A stretch of DNA of 5,731 nt. It comes from Promethearchaeota archaeon (GTDB taxonomy: Archaea > Asgardarchaeota > Lokiarchaeia > Sigynarchaeales > SOKP01). The stretch covers positions 1 through 5,731 of the forward strand of contig SDNN01000182.1 in NCBI GenBank assembly GCA_004524425.1, written 5' to 3'. A program made the translations under genes and the position numbers. The notes under the pieces are model-generated. The model made no database searches and had not been told where the DNA came from. It saw nothing but the letters and a program-made list of their open reading frames with translations. Positions 1 to 5,580 of this stretch are shown here, piece by piece; within the stretch, counting starts at the first letter, position 1; the number at the start of each line of letters is the position of its first letter.

Positions 1-22
1 AATTTAATTGAATAAATAAAAT

Positions 23-33
23 AAAAATAAAAA
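23..33 (-). terminator. Oligo-T terminator-like stretch after the transporter gene
   Basis: Read on the minus strand, two TTTTT runs (33 to 29 and 27 to 23) lie 11 to 21 bases past the TAG stop of the transporter gene, in a T-rich tract that continues to the window edge. Archaeal RNA polymerase can stop at such U-tracts without a hairpin, and no hairpin is visible. The whole stretch is AT-rich, so the call is tentative. Confidence 0.4.
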
Positions 34-43
34 TATATTTGAA

Positions 44-1444
44 CTATAAATCCATTTCCTTAATCTTTTGTTGGTTTTGAGTGACTCTCTCTGGTATTAA
101 CTTATACCATTTCCAGAAGACAAGTGCAGCTATAAAAAGACAAATCATGGGAACTAATCCAAGATGCATGTGAATTCCCACTAGAGCGCTAGAAGATTGT
201 GTCTCTTGTCCTTCTACAAATCCCGTGAGAGTATGAACGATGGCAAAACTAAGTACTTGAATTATGTTTCCAAGTCGTCCAAAGAATTGAAGAATGCCAT
301 TATATGTACCTTCTTCTCGTTTTTGATACCTAACTACCGATTCGTCAACTATATCAGACATGACTGGGAAGAGCATGCTCCACCAACCTCCAAGAGTTGC
401 TCCCCATAATAACATCGTTATAATTATTAAAATATAAGACTCCAAGAAGATCAATGGCGAGGTAAATATTGCCATCAAGGTTATGGCAATCAACATTACT
501 TTTCGATTATCATTATATCTATGTGCCAATTTAATCCATAAAGGTACAGAAGCTATCGTGCCTATCAGCATTGCTGCCATGATCAAGGTCGTGGCGCTTG
601 CGGGCAGATCTAATATGAATCTGATAACATAAGGTATTGATGCTATCATTGAAGTTGTTGCGGCTTGATACATTACGTATAATACTAAAAATGCTAAGAA
701 TGAGGTGATTTTAAGAGCATTTTTGGTCTCGCCTACGAATGTACCTCGTTCAGGTTTCTTTTCCAAGCTTTCGAGGTATTTTTCAATTGATTTTTTGTCT
801 TCACGACATCCAGGAATCGCTATTATCATTGTGATAAGGCCAAATAACATTGCCACAATTCCTTGAAGGATATATGATTGAAAGTCACCAAAATTTATGA
901 AAAGTGGAGGCAATATCGAGCCAAGACCCAGACCTAATACTCCCAAAGTAATCTGTATCCCAGCTGCTTTTCTTCTCTCGCTTTGAGATCTAAATTTATC
1001 GGGAAACAACGATGAGAAGTTGACGTAGAATAGTGAATGTAATGTATCGTACAAGCAGGTTGTAAATATTAACCAACCAAATAAGACAAGCGCACCTGTA
1101 TTGGGATCTGTGGTTGGAGGTGCAAAAACTAGAAAATAGCTGAATCCCATCGGTAGCCCTCCTAACATGATTAACGGAAACCTCCTACCCCATTTCTTGG
1201 TAAATTTAAATGGGCGATTTGTTAAATAGCCAATGAGAGGATCATTTATTGCATTGTAAATGGCAAAAATGATTAATCCGATTCCGATAAGCCACACGTT
1301 CAATCCAATTTCCGCTTCATAATAAAAGAACACGTAAGTTCCGAAAGCAATCTGGACGAACTCCCTGCTCATGCTGGCAAAACCATAAGAGGCCATGTTA
1401 GATGTAGCGTGTTCACTTTCTAATTCATTTCCCAAATTTTTCAC
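44..1444 (-). CDS. GPH/MelB-type major facilitator superfamily transporter
   Basis: A 466-residue polytopic membrane protein of the glycoside-pentoside-hexuronide (GPH, MFS_2) family, which are cation- or proton-coupled symporters. About twelve hydrophobic segments are visible (roughly 24-43, 49-66, 89-109, 119-140, 163-182, 192-212, 246-268, 282-303, 315-333, 335-358, 382-406, 424-446), with a charged central loop at 213-245, as expected for MFS. The family signature NDPLIG (67-72), followed by KKWGRRFP (83-90), ends helix II and the next loop; SDIVDE (363-368) precedes helix XI. Against remembered MelB, D59 is kept (D68), D19 corresponds to E28 and K377 to R390, while D55 becomes N64 and D124 becomes Y140, so sodium-melibiose transport is unlikely. 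The substrate is unknown. The longest start is GTG, directly after an in-frame TAG. A TTG at 1435, five bases past GGTGA, and an ATG at 1396 (residue 17) are alternatives. It is divergent from the crotonase genes. Confidence 0.88.
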   Translation of the reverse strand: MKNLGNELESEHATSNMASYGFASMSREFVQIAFGTYVFFYYEAEIGLNVWLIGIGLIIFAIYNAINDPLIGYLTNRPFKFTKKWGRRFPLIMLGGLPMGFSYFLVFAPPTTDPNTGALVLFGWLIFTTCLYDTLHSLFYVNFSSLFPDKFRSQSERRKAAGIQITLGVLGLGLGSILPPLFINFGDFQSYILQGIVAMLFGLITMIIAIPGCREDKKSIEKYLESLEKKPERGTFVGETKNALKITSFLAFLVLYVMYQAATTSMIASIPYVIRFILDLPASATTLIMAAMLIGTIASVPLWIKLAHRYNDNRKVMLIAITLMAIFTSPLIFLESYILIIITMLLWGATLGGWWSMLFPVMSDIVDESVVRYQKREEGTYNGILQFFGRLGNIIQVLSFAIVHTLTGFVEGQETQSSSALVGIHMHLGLVPMICLFIAALVFWKWYKLIPERVTQNQQKIKEMDL

Positions 1445-1461
1445 CTAATCTATTACTTTAA

Positions 1462-1494
1462 TTTTTTATTATAAATTTTTTATTATAAATTTTT
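1462..1494 (-). promoter_or_regulatory. Duplicated 14-bp TATA-bearing repeat upstream of the transporter
   Basis: Two perfect head-to-tail copies of TTTTTTATTATAAA (1462-1475 and 1476-1489) are followed by a third partial T-run (1490-1494). Read on the minus strand, each copy supplies TTTATAAT, a good archaeal TATA box. The proximal copy lies about 24-31 bases before the GTG at 1444, the spacing expected for a leaderless transcript. The distal copy would start RNA about 14 bases earlier and give a short leader. Promoter function is inference; the repeat itself is exact. Confidence 0.55.
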
Positions 1495-1563
1495 ATAATT
1501 AAAATAACTTTTGATGAAATTCCTTAAATAACTAACCTAAATTGACAAAAAGCCGTTGGATTC

Positions 1564-1577
1564 TTACAAAATTGTAA
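1564..1577. repeat. 14-bp inverted repeat, possible operator
   Basis: TTACAA-AA-TTGTAA is a perfect 6-2-6 inverted repeat in the divergent spacer. It has the shape of a binding site for a dimeric winged-helix regulator. No regulator gene is in the window and AT-rich DNA yields such repeats by chance, so a function is only a suggestion. Confidence 0.35.
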
Positions 1578-1705
1578 ATTCCATGTGTTGAATTTGGATG
1601 AAATAAGAGTTATAATTTTTAGCAAAAAACATGCTTACATGCTCCAGAGAAAGGAATGATTGGATGATACGGATCGAATGATTTTAGAACAAAATAAAAG
1701 CTAAA

Positions 1706-1719
1706 AGAATTTTAATTCT
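1706..1719. repeat. 14-bp inverted repeat upstream of the first crotonase gene
   Basis: AGAATT-TT-AATTCT is a perfect 6-2-6 inverted repeat ending 47 bases before the start codon of the first crotonase gene, just upstream of where its core promoter must lie. It shares the 6-2-6 layout but not the sequence of the repeat at 1564. It could be an activator or repressor site, or chance. Confidence 0.3.
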
Positions 1720-1766
1720 GTTATTTTTTAACTATTATCGCTAAATATTTTCCAAGATGTTATAGA

Positions 1767-2618
1767 ATGGAATTTGAAACCTTAGAATTTGAGTTAAAGG
1801 AAAGCGGAATTGGAATTTTAACTCTTAACCGTCCAAACAACCTAAATGCCATGTCATTTCAAATGTTTGAGGATTTGCACGAAATCTTTGACCATTTAAT
1901 GATTAATCTAGAATGCCGCGTTTTGATTTTACGGGGTAATGGACGAGCATTCTGTGCAGGTTTGGATCTAAAAGAAGTCAATCTTTTAAACATGAGAAAA
2001 AAACCAGATGATTACAAGAGATTTTTTTATTTAGCTATTCCTGAGACATTAAAAAACAGAATGTACTTTCAATGGCGTCTTAGCCAAGTAATAGTCAAAA
2101 TGCGAAAGATTTCACAACCCATTATTGCTTTGATTCATGGACCAGCTACTGGCGGAGGCTTTGCCATTGCATTGGCTTCGGATATTCGTATAGCAAATAA
2201 CAATGCAAAATTCAACAATGCCTTCATCAAGCTTGGACTTTCTGGTTCTGATGTGGGTACGAGTTATTTTTTACCAAGGCTTATCGGCATGTCTCGTGCC
2301 GCTGAAATTTTATATACAGGGCGCTTCGTGGGAGCACAAGAAGCATTAAAAATCGGGCTTATCCATGAATTAATAAAAGGAGATCAAAATGAATTACTTA
2401 CGGCTGGAAATAAAATATCTAAAGAATTGCTCGCGAAAAGTCCACTCGGGCTTCGAATGACCAAGGAAGCAATAAATCTGTCCATGGATTCACCAAGTTT
2501 AGAAACCATAATCCAATTAGAAAATCGAGCTCAATCTTTATCAGGAAGCTCTAGCGATGTAATTGAAGGCGTAACTTCATTTTTCGAGAAGCGCAAGCCT
2601 AAATATCCATTACTTTAA
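1767..2618 (+). CDS. Crotonase-fold (enoyl-CoA hydratase/isomerase family) protein, copy A
   Basis: A 283-residue cytoplasmic protein, full length for a crotonase. The N-terminal GIGILTLNRP (14-23) and NAMS segment, the first oxyanion-hole motif AFCAGLDL (61-68) and the second, GPATGGGF (125-132), are intact and argue for binding and polarising an acyl-CoA thioester. The two glutamates of classical hydratase (rat E144 and E164) correspond to A133 and F153, so simple enoyl-CoA hydration is doubtful. Asp162 in SGSDVGTSYFLPR is conserved in all three copies and is the best candidate acid/base or nucleophile. The C-terminal helical part (about 215-283) ends in FFEKRKPKY, typical of the trimerising region. 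By eye it is about two-thirds identical to copy B. ATG 1767 gives the same N-terminus as copy B; no good Shine-Dalgarno is seen (preceding bases GATGTTATAGA), suggesting a leaderless or very short-leader message. The substrate is unknown. Confidence 0.88.
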   Translation: MEFETLEFELKESGIGILTLNRPNNLNAMSFQMFEDLHEIFDHLMINLECRVLILRGNGRAFCAGLDLKEVNLLNMRKKPDDYKRFFYLAIPETLKNRMYFQWRLSQVIVKMRKISQPIIALIHGPATGGGFAIALASDIRIANNNAKFNNAFIKLGLSGSDVGTSYFLPRLIGMSRAAEILYTGRFVGAQEALKIGLIHELIKGDQNELLTAGNKISKELLAKSPLGLRMTKEAINLSMDSPSLETIIQLENRAQSLSGSSSDVIEGVTSFFEKRKPKYPLL

Positions 2619-2670
2619 CATCTAATGTAAAAATTTAAAATATAAAATATTTGAAAGGTTAAGTTAAAAC

Positions 2671-2678
2671 TATATAAT
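2671..2678 (+). promoter_or_regulatory. TATA box-like element before copy B
   Basis: TATATAAT lies about 38-45 bases before the ATG at 2716, within the 97-bp spacer after copy A. It predicts a transcript start near 2700 and a leader of some 15 bases. An AAAGGA sequence (2698-2703) is a modest ribosome binding site. Copy A has no clear T-run terminator before it, so copy B may be read both from its own promoter and by read-through. Confidence 0.5.
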
Positions 2679-2715
2679 GAGTTTCTAAAAATTAAAAAAA
2701 GGAACGTGTAAAAAA

Positions 2716-3576
2716 ATGGATTTTGAAACAATAAAGTTTGAACTGCAAGAAAATGGAATAGGGATCCTCACGCTTAATCGCCCCGATAAGTTAAATGCCA
2801 TGAATTTTCAGATGATTGAAGATCTTCACGTAGTTCTTGATGATTTAATGGTTAATCTTGATTGTCGTGTGCTTATACTGAAAGCTGAAGGAAGGGCTTT
2901 TTGTGCGGGATTAGATTTACGAGAATCAACCGTTTTGCAAACTAAAAGGAAGCCTGAAGAATTAAAAGAGAAGTTCTTTTACATTAGAGCTCCGGATAAA
3001 GATTTAATCAAGGCCAAGATGTACGGTCAGTGGAGGACTTCGCATCTAATACCGAAGATGAGAAAGATTAGTCAGCCAATCATTGCCATCATTCACGGAC
3101 CTGCCACGGGAGCAGGATTCACTTTTGCTCTAGCAGCAGATATCAGAATCATGGGGAAAGATGCAAAATTTGCGAATTCTTTCATAAATATTGGATTTTC
3201 CGGATCGGATTTATCCAGTAGTTATCATCTTCCTAGGTTAATTGGAATGTCAAGAGCGGCCGAGATCTTGTATACAGGCCGTTTCGTGGAGGCAGAAGAG
3301 GCATTAAAAATCGGTCTCGTACATGAGGTAGTACAAGGAGACATAAAACAGCTAGAAGCTGCGGCAATGGAAAAGGCTGAGGAACTCTTGACAAAAAGTC
3401 CACTTGGACTTCGAATGACCAAGGAAGCTATTAATTTAACCATGGATTCTCCGAGCTTAGAAACCATCATGCAACTAGAAAATCGAGCGCAAATGCTCTG
3501 TTCGACCTCAGCGGATTTGATGGAAGGAGTAAATGCCTTTTTTGAAAAAAGGAAGCCAAAATATCCCAAATTATAA
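2716..3576 (+). CDS. Crotonase-fold (enoyl-CoA hydratase/isomerase family) protein, copy B
   Basis: A 286-residue paralogue of copy A, closest to it in protein and DNA. The oxyanion-hole motif AFCAGLDL (61-68) is kept. The second motif reads GPATGAGF (128-135), with the middle Gly of the usual GGG turned to Ala. Positions matching the hydratase glutamates are T136 and F156, so both are missing; the shared Asp is D165 in SGSDLSSSYHLPR. An extra three residues fall near 91-98 (RAPDKDLI), in the segment before the conserved Tyr-x-x-Trp and MRKISQP helix, which in crotonases helps shape the acyl pocket. This and the altered turn suggest a different substrate from copy A. The start is an ATG that lines up with copy A. 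The gene is 97 bp after copy A and 26 bp before copy C, probably co-transcribed with C. The exact reaction is unknown. Confidence 0.88.
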   Translation: MDFETIKFELQENGIGILTLNRPDKLNAMNFQMIEDLHVVLDDLMVNLDCRVLILKAEGRAFCAGLDLRESTVLQTKRKPEELKEKFFYIRAPDKDLIKAKMYGQWRTSHLIPKMRKISQPIIAIIHGPATGAGFTFALAADIRIMGKDAKFANSFINIGFSGSDLSSSYHLPRLIGMSRAAEILYTGRFVEAEEALKIGLVHEVVQGDIKQLEAAAMEKAEELLTKSPLGLRMTKEAINLTMDSPSLETIMQLENRAQMLCSTSADLMEGVNAFFEKRKPKYPKL

Positions 3577-3592
3577 TAAGAATAAATATAGC

Positions 3593-3597
3593 GTGAT
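3593..3597 (+). promoter_or_regulatory. GTGAT ribosome binding site that sets the TTG start of copy C
   Basis: GTGAT is complementary to the ATCAC of the archaeal 16S rRNA 3' end and stands five bases before TTG 3603. The out-of-frame ATG at 3596 overlaps this site and opens only a five-codon frame. An in-frame TGA at 3597 rules out a longer protein, so TTG is the start that restores the N-terminus shared by copies A and B. Confidence 0.5.
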
Positions 3598-3602
3598 GAA
3601 AA

Positions 3603-4448
3603 TTGGAGTTTAAAACAATCAAGTTTAAACTAAGGGATGACGGTATTGGAATATTAACATTAAATAGACCTGAAAAGCTTAATGCGATTTCATTTCAAAT
3701 GGAAGAAGATCTGCACCAAGTCATGGACGAGCTCATGGTCAACCTAGAATGTAGAGTGTTAATTTTAAATGCAGAGGGAAGAGCTTTCTCAGCTGGTACG
3801 GACCTCCAAGAAGGATTGATCCTGAATACTAAGAAAAAGCCTGAGGGGTATGAAAAATTTTACTTTTTAGACATGCCAGAACCACTAAAAAGGAAAATGT
3901 ATCATCAATGGTATATCACCAAAATAATTCAGAAAATGCGTAAAATTTCTCAACCTATTATCGCGGCAATTCAAGGATCTGCTGCGGGGGGTGGATTTGC
4001 CTTTGCAATGGCTGCGGATATTCGCATTGCAAGTGAGGATGCTCAATTTCTCAATGCTTCCGCAAATATTGGGCTTAGTGGCGCCGATATGGGTGGCAGT
4101 TATTTTCTCCCCAGACTCATAGGATTATCAAGAGCAACTGAGATGCTTTATTCTGGAAGAGCTGTAAATGCGAAAGAAGCGGAAGATTGTGGTTTTCTTT
4201 TAAAAATAGTAGAAAAAGACAATTTATTAGATGAGGCTCTGAAAATTGCTCTGGAAATGGTAGCGAAAAGCCCCTTAGGGCTAAGAATGACGAAAGAAGC
4301 GATTAATTTATCCTTGGATTCTCCGAGCCTCAATAACATTCTACAATTTGAAAATAGCTCTATTGTATTAACGTTTTGCTCTAAAGATGTAAATGAAGCT
4401 GCTAATGCATTTTTCACTAAGAAAAAACCCCATTATGACTTAAAATAA
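3603..4448 (+). CDS. Crotonase-fold (enoyl-CoA hydratase/isomerase family) protein, copy C, TTG start
   Basis: A 281-residue third paralogue, visibly more diverged than A and B. The scaffold is complete: GIGILTLNRP (14-23), the oxyanion-hole motif AFSAGTDL (61-68, with Ser in place of the Cys of A and B), GSAAGGGF (125-132) and MRKISQP (112-118). Hydratase glutamate positions are A133 and S153; the shared Asp is D162 in SGADMGGSYFLPR. KSPLGLRMTKEAINLS is kept, but the following helix (ENSSIVLTFCSKDVNEAANAF, about 250-270) departs from the RAQ.L....D..EG.. pattern of A and B, so trimer contacts or the lid may differ. Translation starts at TTG, immediately after an in-frame TGA. The first internal ATG (residue 33) would remove the conserved NRP motif. 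The 26-bp spacing from copy B implies one message. The substrate is unknown; a non-hydratase crotonase role is likely. Confidence 0.86.
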   Translation: MEFKTIKFKLRDDGIGILTLNRPEKLNAISFQMEEDLHQVMDELMVNLECRVLILNAEGRAFSAGTDLQEGLILNTKKKPEGYEKFYFLDMPEPLKRKMYHQWYITKIIQKMRKISQPIIAAIQGSAAGGGFAFAMAADIRIASEDAQFLNASANIGLSGADMGGSYFLPRLIGLSRATEMLYSGRAVNAKEAEDCGFLLKIVEKDNLLDEALKIALEMVAKSPLGLRMTKEAINLSLDSPSLNNILQFENSSIVLTFCSKDVNEAANAFFTKKKPHYDLK

Positions 4449-4465
4449 AAATTATTTGAATAATC

Positions 4466-4483
4466 TTTTTTCATTACTTTTTT
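4466..4483 (+). terminator. Oligo-T terminator after the crotonase array
   Basis: Two runs of six T (4466-4471 and 4478-4483) lie 18 to 35 bases after the stop of copy C, without a hairpin. This is the usual form of an archaeal terminator. The spacers after A and B lack such runs, so this is probably the end of the array transcript. Confidence 0.6.
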
Positions 4484-4501
4484 ATATGATCAGGTTATTT
4501 C

Positions 4502-4508
4502 AAAAAAA
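4502..4508 (-). terminator. Oligo-T terminator after the alpha/beta hydrolase gene
   Basis: Seven A on the plus strand are seven T on the minus strand, about 30 bases past the hydrolase stop codon. With the T-runs at 4466-4483 reading the other way, the 89-bp convergent spacer carries a terminator for each direction. Confidence 0.55.
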
Positions 4509-4537
4509 GGGATTAAATTAAAGGATTAAGTGTTGAT

Positions 4538-5371
4538 TTAGTTATTTAAAAAATCTATGATATGTCGATTCACAATAGGTGCTTTTTCTTTCTCAGAGTT
4601 ATGACGAGTGCCAACTATTTCAATTATTTTACTATTAGGTATTTTTTCATGCATTTTCATGCTCATGGATTTCGGAAGCAATCGATCGTGAGAAGCACAC
4701 AAAATTAATGTTGGAACTTTTATTTTATGAAGATCTTCAAGAGTATTATGCGACCTTATAGCTTCAATTTGATTATTAATATCCTTTGGTGTAGAGCAAT
4801 CCACTATCGTGTTTTCTATTAAATCTCTTGCGGAAAATAATCCATGAATCTTTTCTTCTGGATTTTCTCTCAAAATTTTAGCAAAGTTTCGAGAATAATT
4901 AGTGCGAAGCCCGTCGAAAAAAACCTTCTCTGGGTCCTTTAGTTTAGAATAATACGCTTCAATTTGATTTTTTTTATAAAGTTTCAATCCTGATTTGTCT
5001 AAAGGCAAATAGGGTGTAGTATTTATTACTACTAGTTTTTTGACACGTTCAGGAAAATTGATGGCAAAATGCTGCACGATCATCCCTCCTAATGACGTGC
5101 CCAAGATATAAGCACTTTTTAAGTTCAAATAATCCATTAAATTAGCCATGTCCTGAGCATAATCATTCATTGAGTAAGGTCCTGGAGGGCGATCTGATTT
5201 TCCAGCACCTCTATTATCAAATATTATTACTTTAAAATGGCTTGAAAGCGGCCTTGTTTGGGCTATATGGCCCTCCTTTTTAGAACCAAAGCCATGAACC
5301 ATAAGTAATGGCTCACCATCGCCATGAATTTCATAACAAATTTTCACACCATCCAAATTGGCATAACTCAT
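4538..5371 (-). CDS. Alpha/beta-fold hydrolase with intact Ser-Asp-His triad
   Basis: A 277-residue cytoplasmic hydrolase of the large family holding 3-oxoadipate enol-lactonases, C-C bond hydrolases, esterases and thioesterases. HGFG (26-29) is the oxyanion loop after strand 3. DNRGAGKSDRP (52-62) is the family loop after strand 4. The nucleophile elbow is GTSLG with Ser93. Residues about 120-210 form a helical cap that sets specificity. The acid is Asp229 in ASHDRLLP and the base His257 in GTRHNSEKEKAP. No signal peptide or membrane segment is seen. The ATG at 5371 gives the standard N-terminus (YANLDGVKICYEIHGDG); no clear Shine-Dalgarno precedes it. The gene converges on the crotonase array, so it is not in that operon. 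Action on an ester or CoA thioester from the neighbouring pathway is only a possibility. Family assignment is firm, substrate unknown. Confidence 0.88.
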   Translation of the reverse strand: MSYANLDGVKICYEIHGDGEPLLMVHGFGSKKEGHIAQTRPLSSHFKVIIFDNRGAGKSDRPPGPYSMNDYAQDMANLMDYLNLKSAYILGTSLGGMIVQHFAINFPERVKKLVVINTTPYLPLDKSGLKLYKKNQIEAYYSKLKDPEKVFFDGLRTNYSRNFAKILRENPEEKIHGLFSARDLIENTIVDCSTPKDINNQIEAIRSHNTLEDLHKIKVPTLILCASHDRLLPKSMSMKMHEKIPNSKIIEIVGTRHNSEKEKAPIVNRHIIDFLNN

Positions 5372-5438
5372 AATTTTAAGAGTAAATTATTTCATTTAAT
5401 TTATTTGATGATTGACTAGGTTAATTAAAAAACTACTT

Positions 5439-5450
5439 GAATTCGAATTC
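5439..5450. repeat. 12-bp perfect palindrome in the divergent spacer
   Basis: GAATTCGAATTC is its own reverse complement and lies in the 209-bp spacer between the hydrolase start and the gene at the right edge. It could be an operator shared by the two divergent genes. A palindrome this long is expected about once by chance in a window this size, so the evidence is weak. The rest of the spacer (5372-5580) has no convincing gene. Confidence 0.25.
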
Positions 5451-5525
5451 TTTGTGGATAAGATGCTTGATAGATTGTTATTTTTTCGAATCTTAAATAT
5501 TTTACTGACATTTTTTTACAAAAAG

Positions 5526-5533
5526 TTAAATAT
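5526..5533 (+). promoter_or_regulatory. Weak TATA-like element for the right-edge gene
   Basis: TTAAATAT lies about 50 bases before the ATG at 5581, which would place the transcript start near 5556 and leave room for the ribosome binding site at 5565-5572. The spacer is very AT-rich and other boxes are possible. Confidence 0.3.
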
Positions 5534-5564
5534 CAAATCTATTTTTATTTGTTTTAGGTATAAG

Positions 5565-5572
5565 AAAGGTGG
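5565..5572 (+). promoter_or_regulatory. Ribosome binding site AAAGGTGG for the right-edge gene
   Basis: AAAGGTGG is the strongest Shine-Dalgarno match in the window. It ends eight bases before ATG 5581 and supports that start over the overlapping frame read from 5412. Confidence 0.65.
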
Positions 5573-5580
5573 CATTTCAC

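Larger units (their letters stand above)
1445..1766. other. Divergent intergenic region between transporter and crotonase array
   Basis: This 322-bp stretch has no plausible coding sequence; all short ATG-led frames close within a few codons. It should hold promoters for both directions. The transporter side carries the duplicated TATA repeat. The crotonase side is AT-rich (TTTTTTAACTATTATC around 1724-1739 and TAAATATTTT at 1742-1751), but no box has convincing spacing to the ATG at 1767. Two 14-bp inverted repeats lie between. Minor direct repeats are ACATGCT at 1629 and 1637, and AATGATT at 1655 and 1677. Confidence 0.6.
1767..4448 (+). repeat. Tandem triplication of a crotonase gene
   Basis: Three same-strand genes of nearly equal length encode proteins that align end to end with almost no gaps (one three-residue insertion in B, minor ones elsewhere). 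DNA similarity is strongest between A and B near the 3' end: a 20-base stretch is identical at 2451-2470 and 3409-3428, inside about 100 bases at roughly 85% identity by eye. Copy C matches this block less well. The pattern suggests an older duplication giving C and a later one, or gene conversion, relating A and B. Confidence 0.8.

Noticed and set aside
197..409. A 70-codon plus-strand frame inside the transporter gene
   Set aside because: It lies wholly antisense to a well-recognised membrane protein and has no signal of its own.
1629..1683. Short direct repeats (ACATGCT twice, AATGATT twice 22 bp apart)
   Set aside because: They are seven bases long with only two copies each in AT-rich DNA. 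They are not a CRISPR or iteron array, and no hairpin RNA or tRNA fold is evident.
1757..1765. ATG TTA TAG just before copy A as a regulatory mini-frame
   Set aside because: Two codons with no ribosome binding site; nothing separates it from chance.
3596..3613. ATG at 3596 as the start of copy C or as a leader peptide
   Set aside because: It is out of frame with copy C and ends after five codons. Its bases are better explained as part of the GTGAT ribosome binding site.
3225..4417. Minus-strand frames opposite copies B and C (3225-3569 and 4148-4417)
   Set aside because: Both mirror the same conserved 3' segment of the paralogues and encode Ser-rich, family-less products; they are antisense shadows of conserved coding sequence.
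1767..4448. Annotating the three genes by name as enoyl-CoA hydratase (fadB/paaF/echA)
   Set aside because: Family membership is clear but both hydratase glutamates are missing in every copy, so a specific gene symbol or reaction would overstate the evidence.
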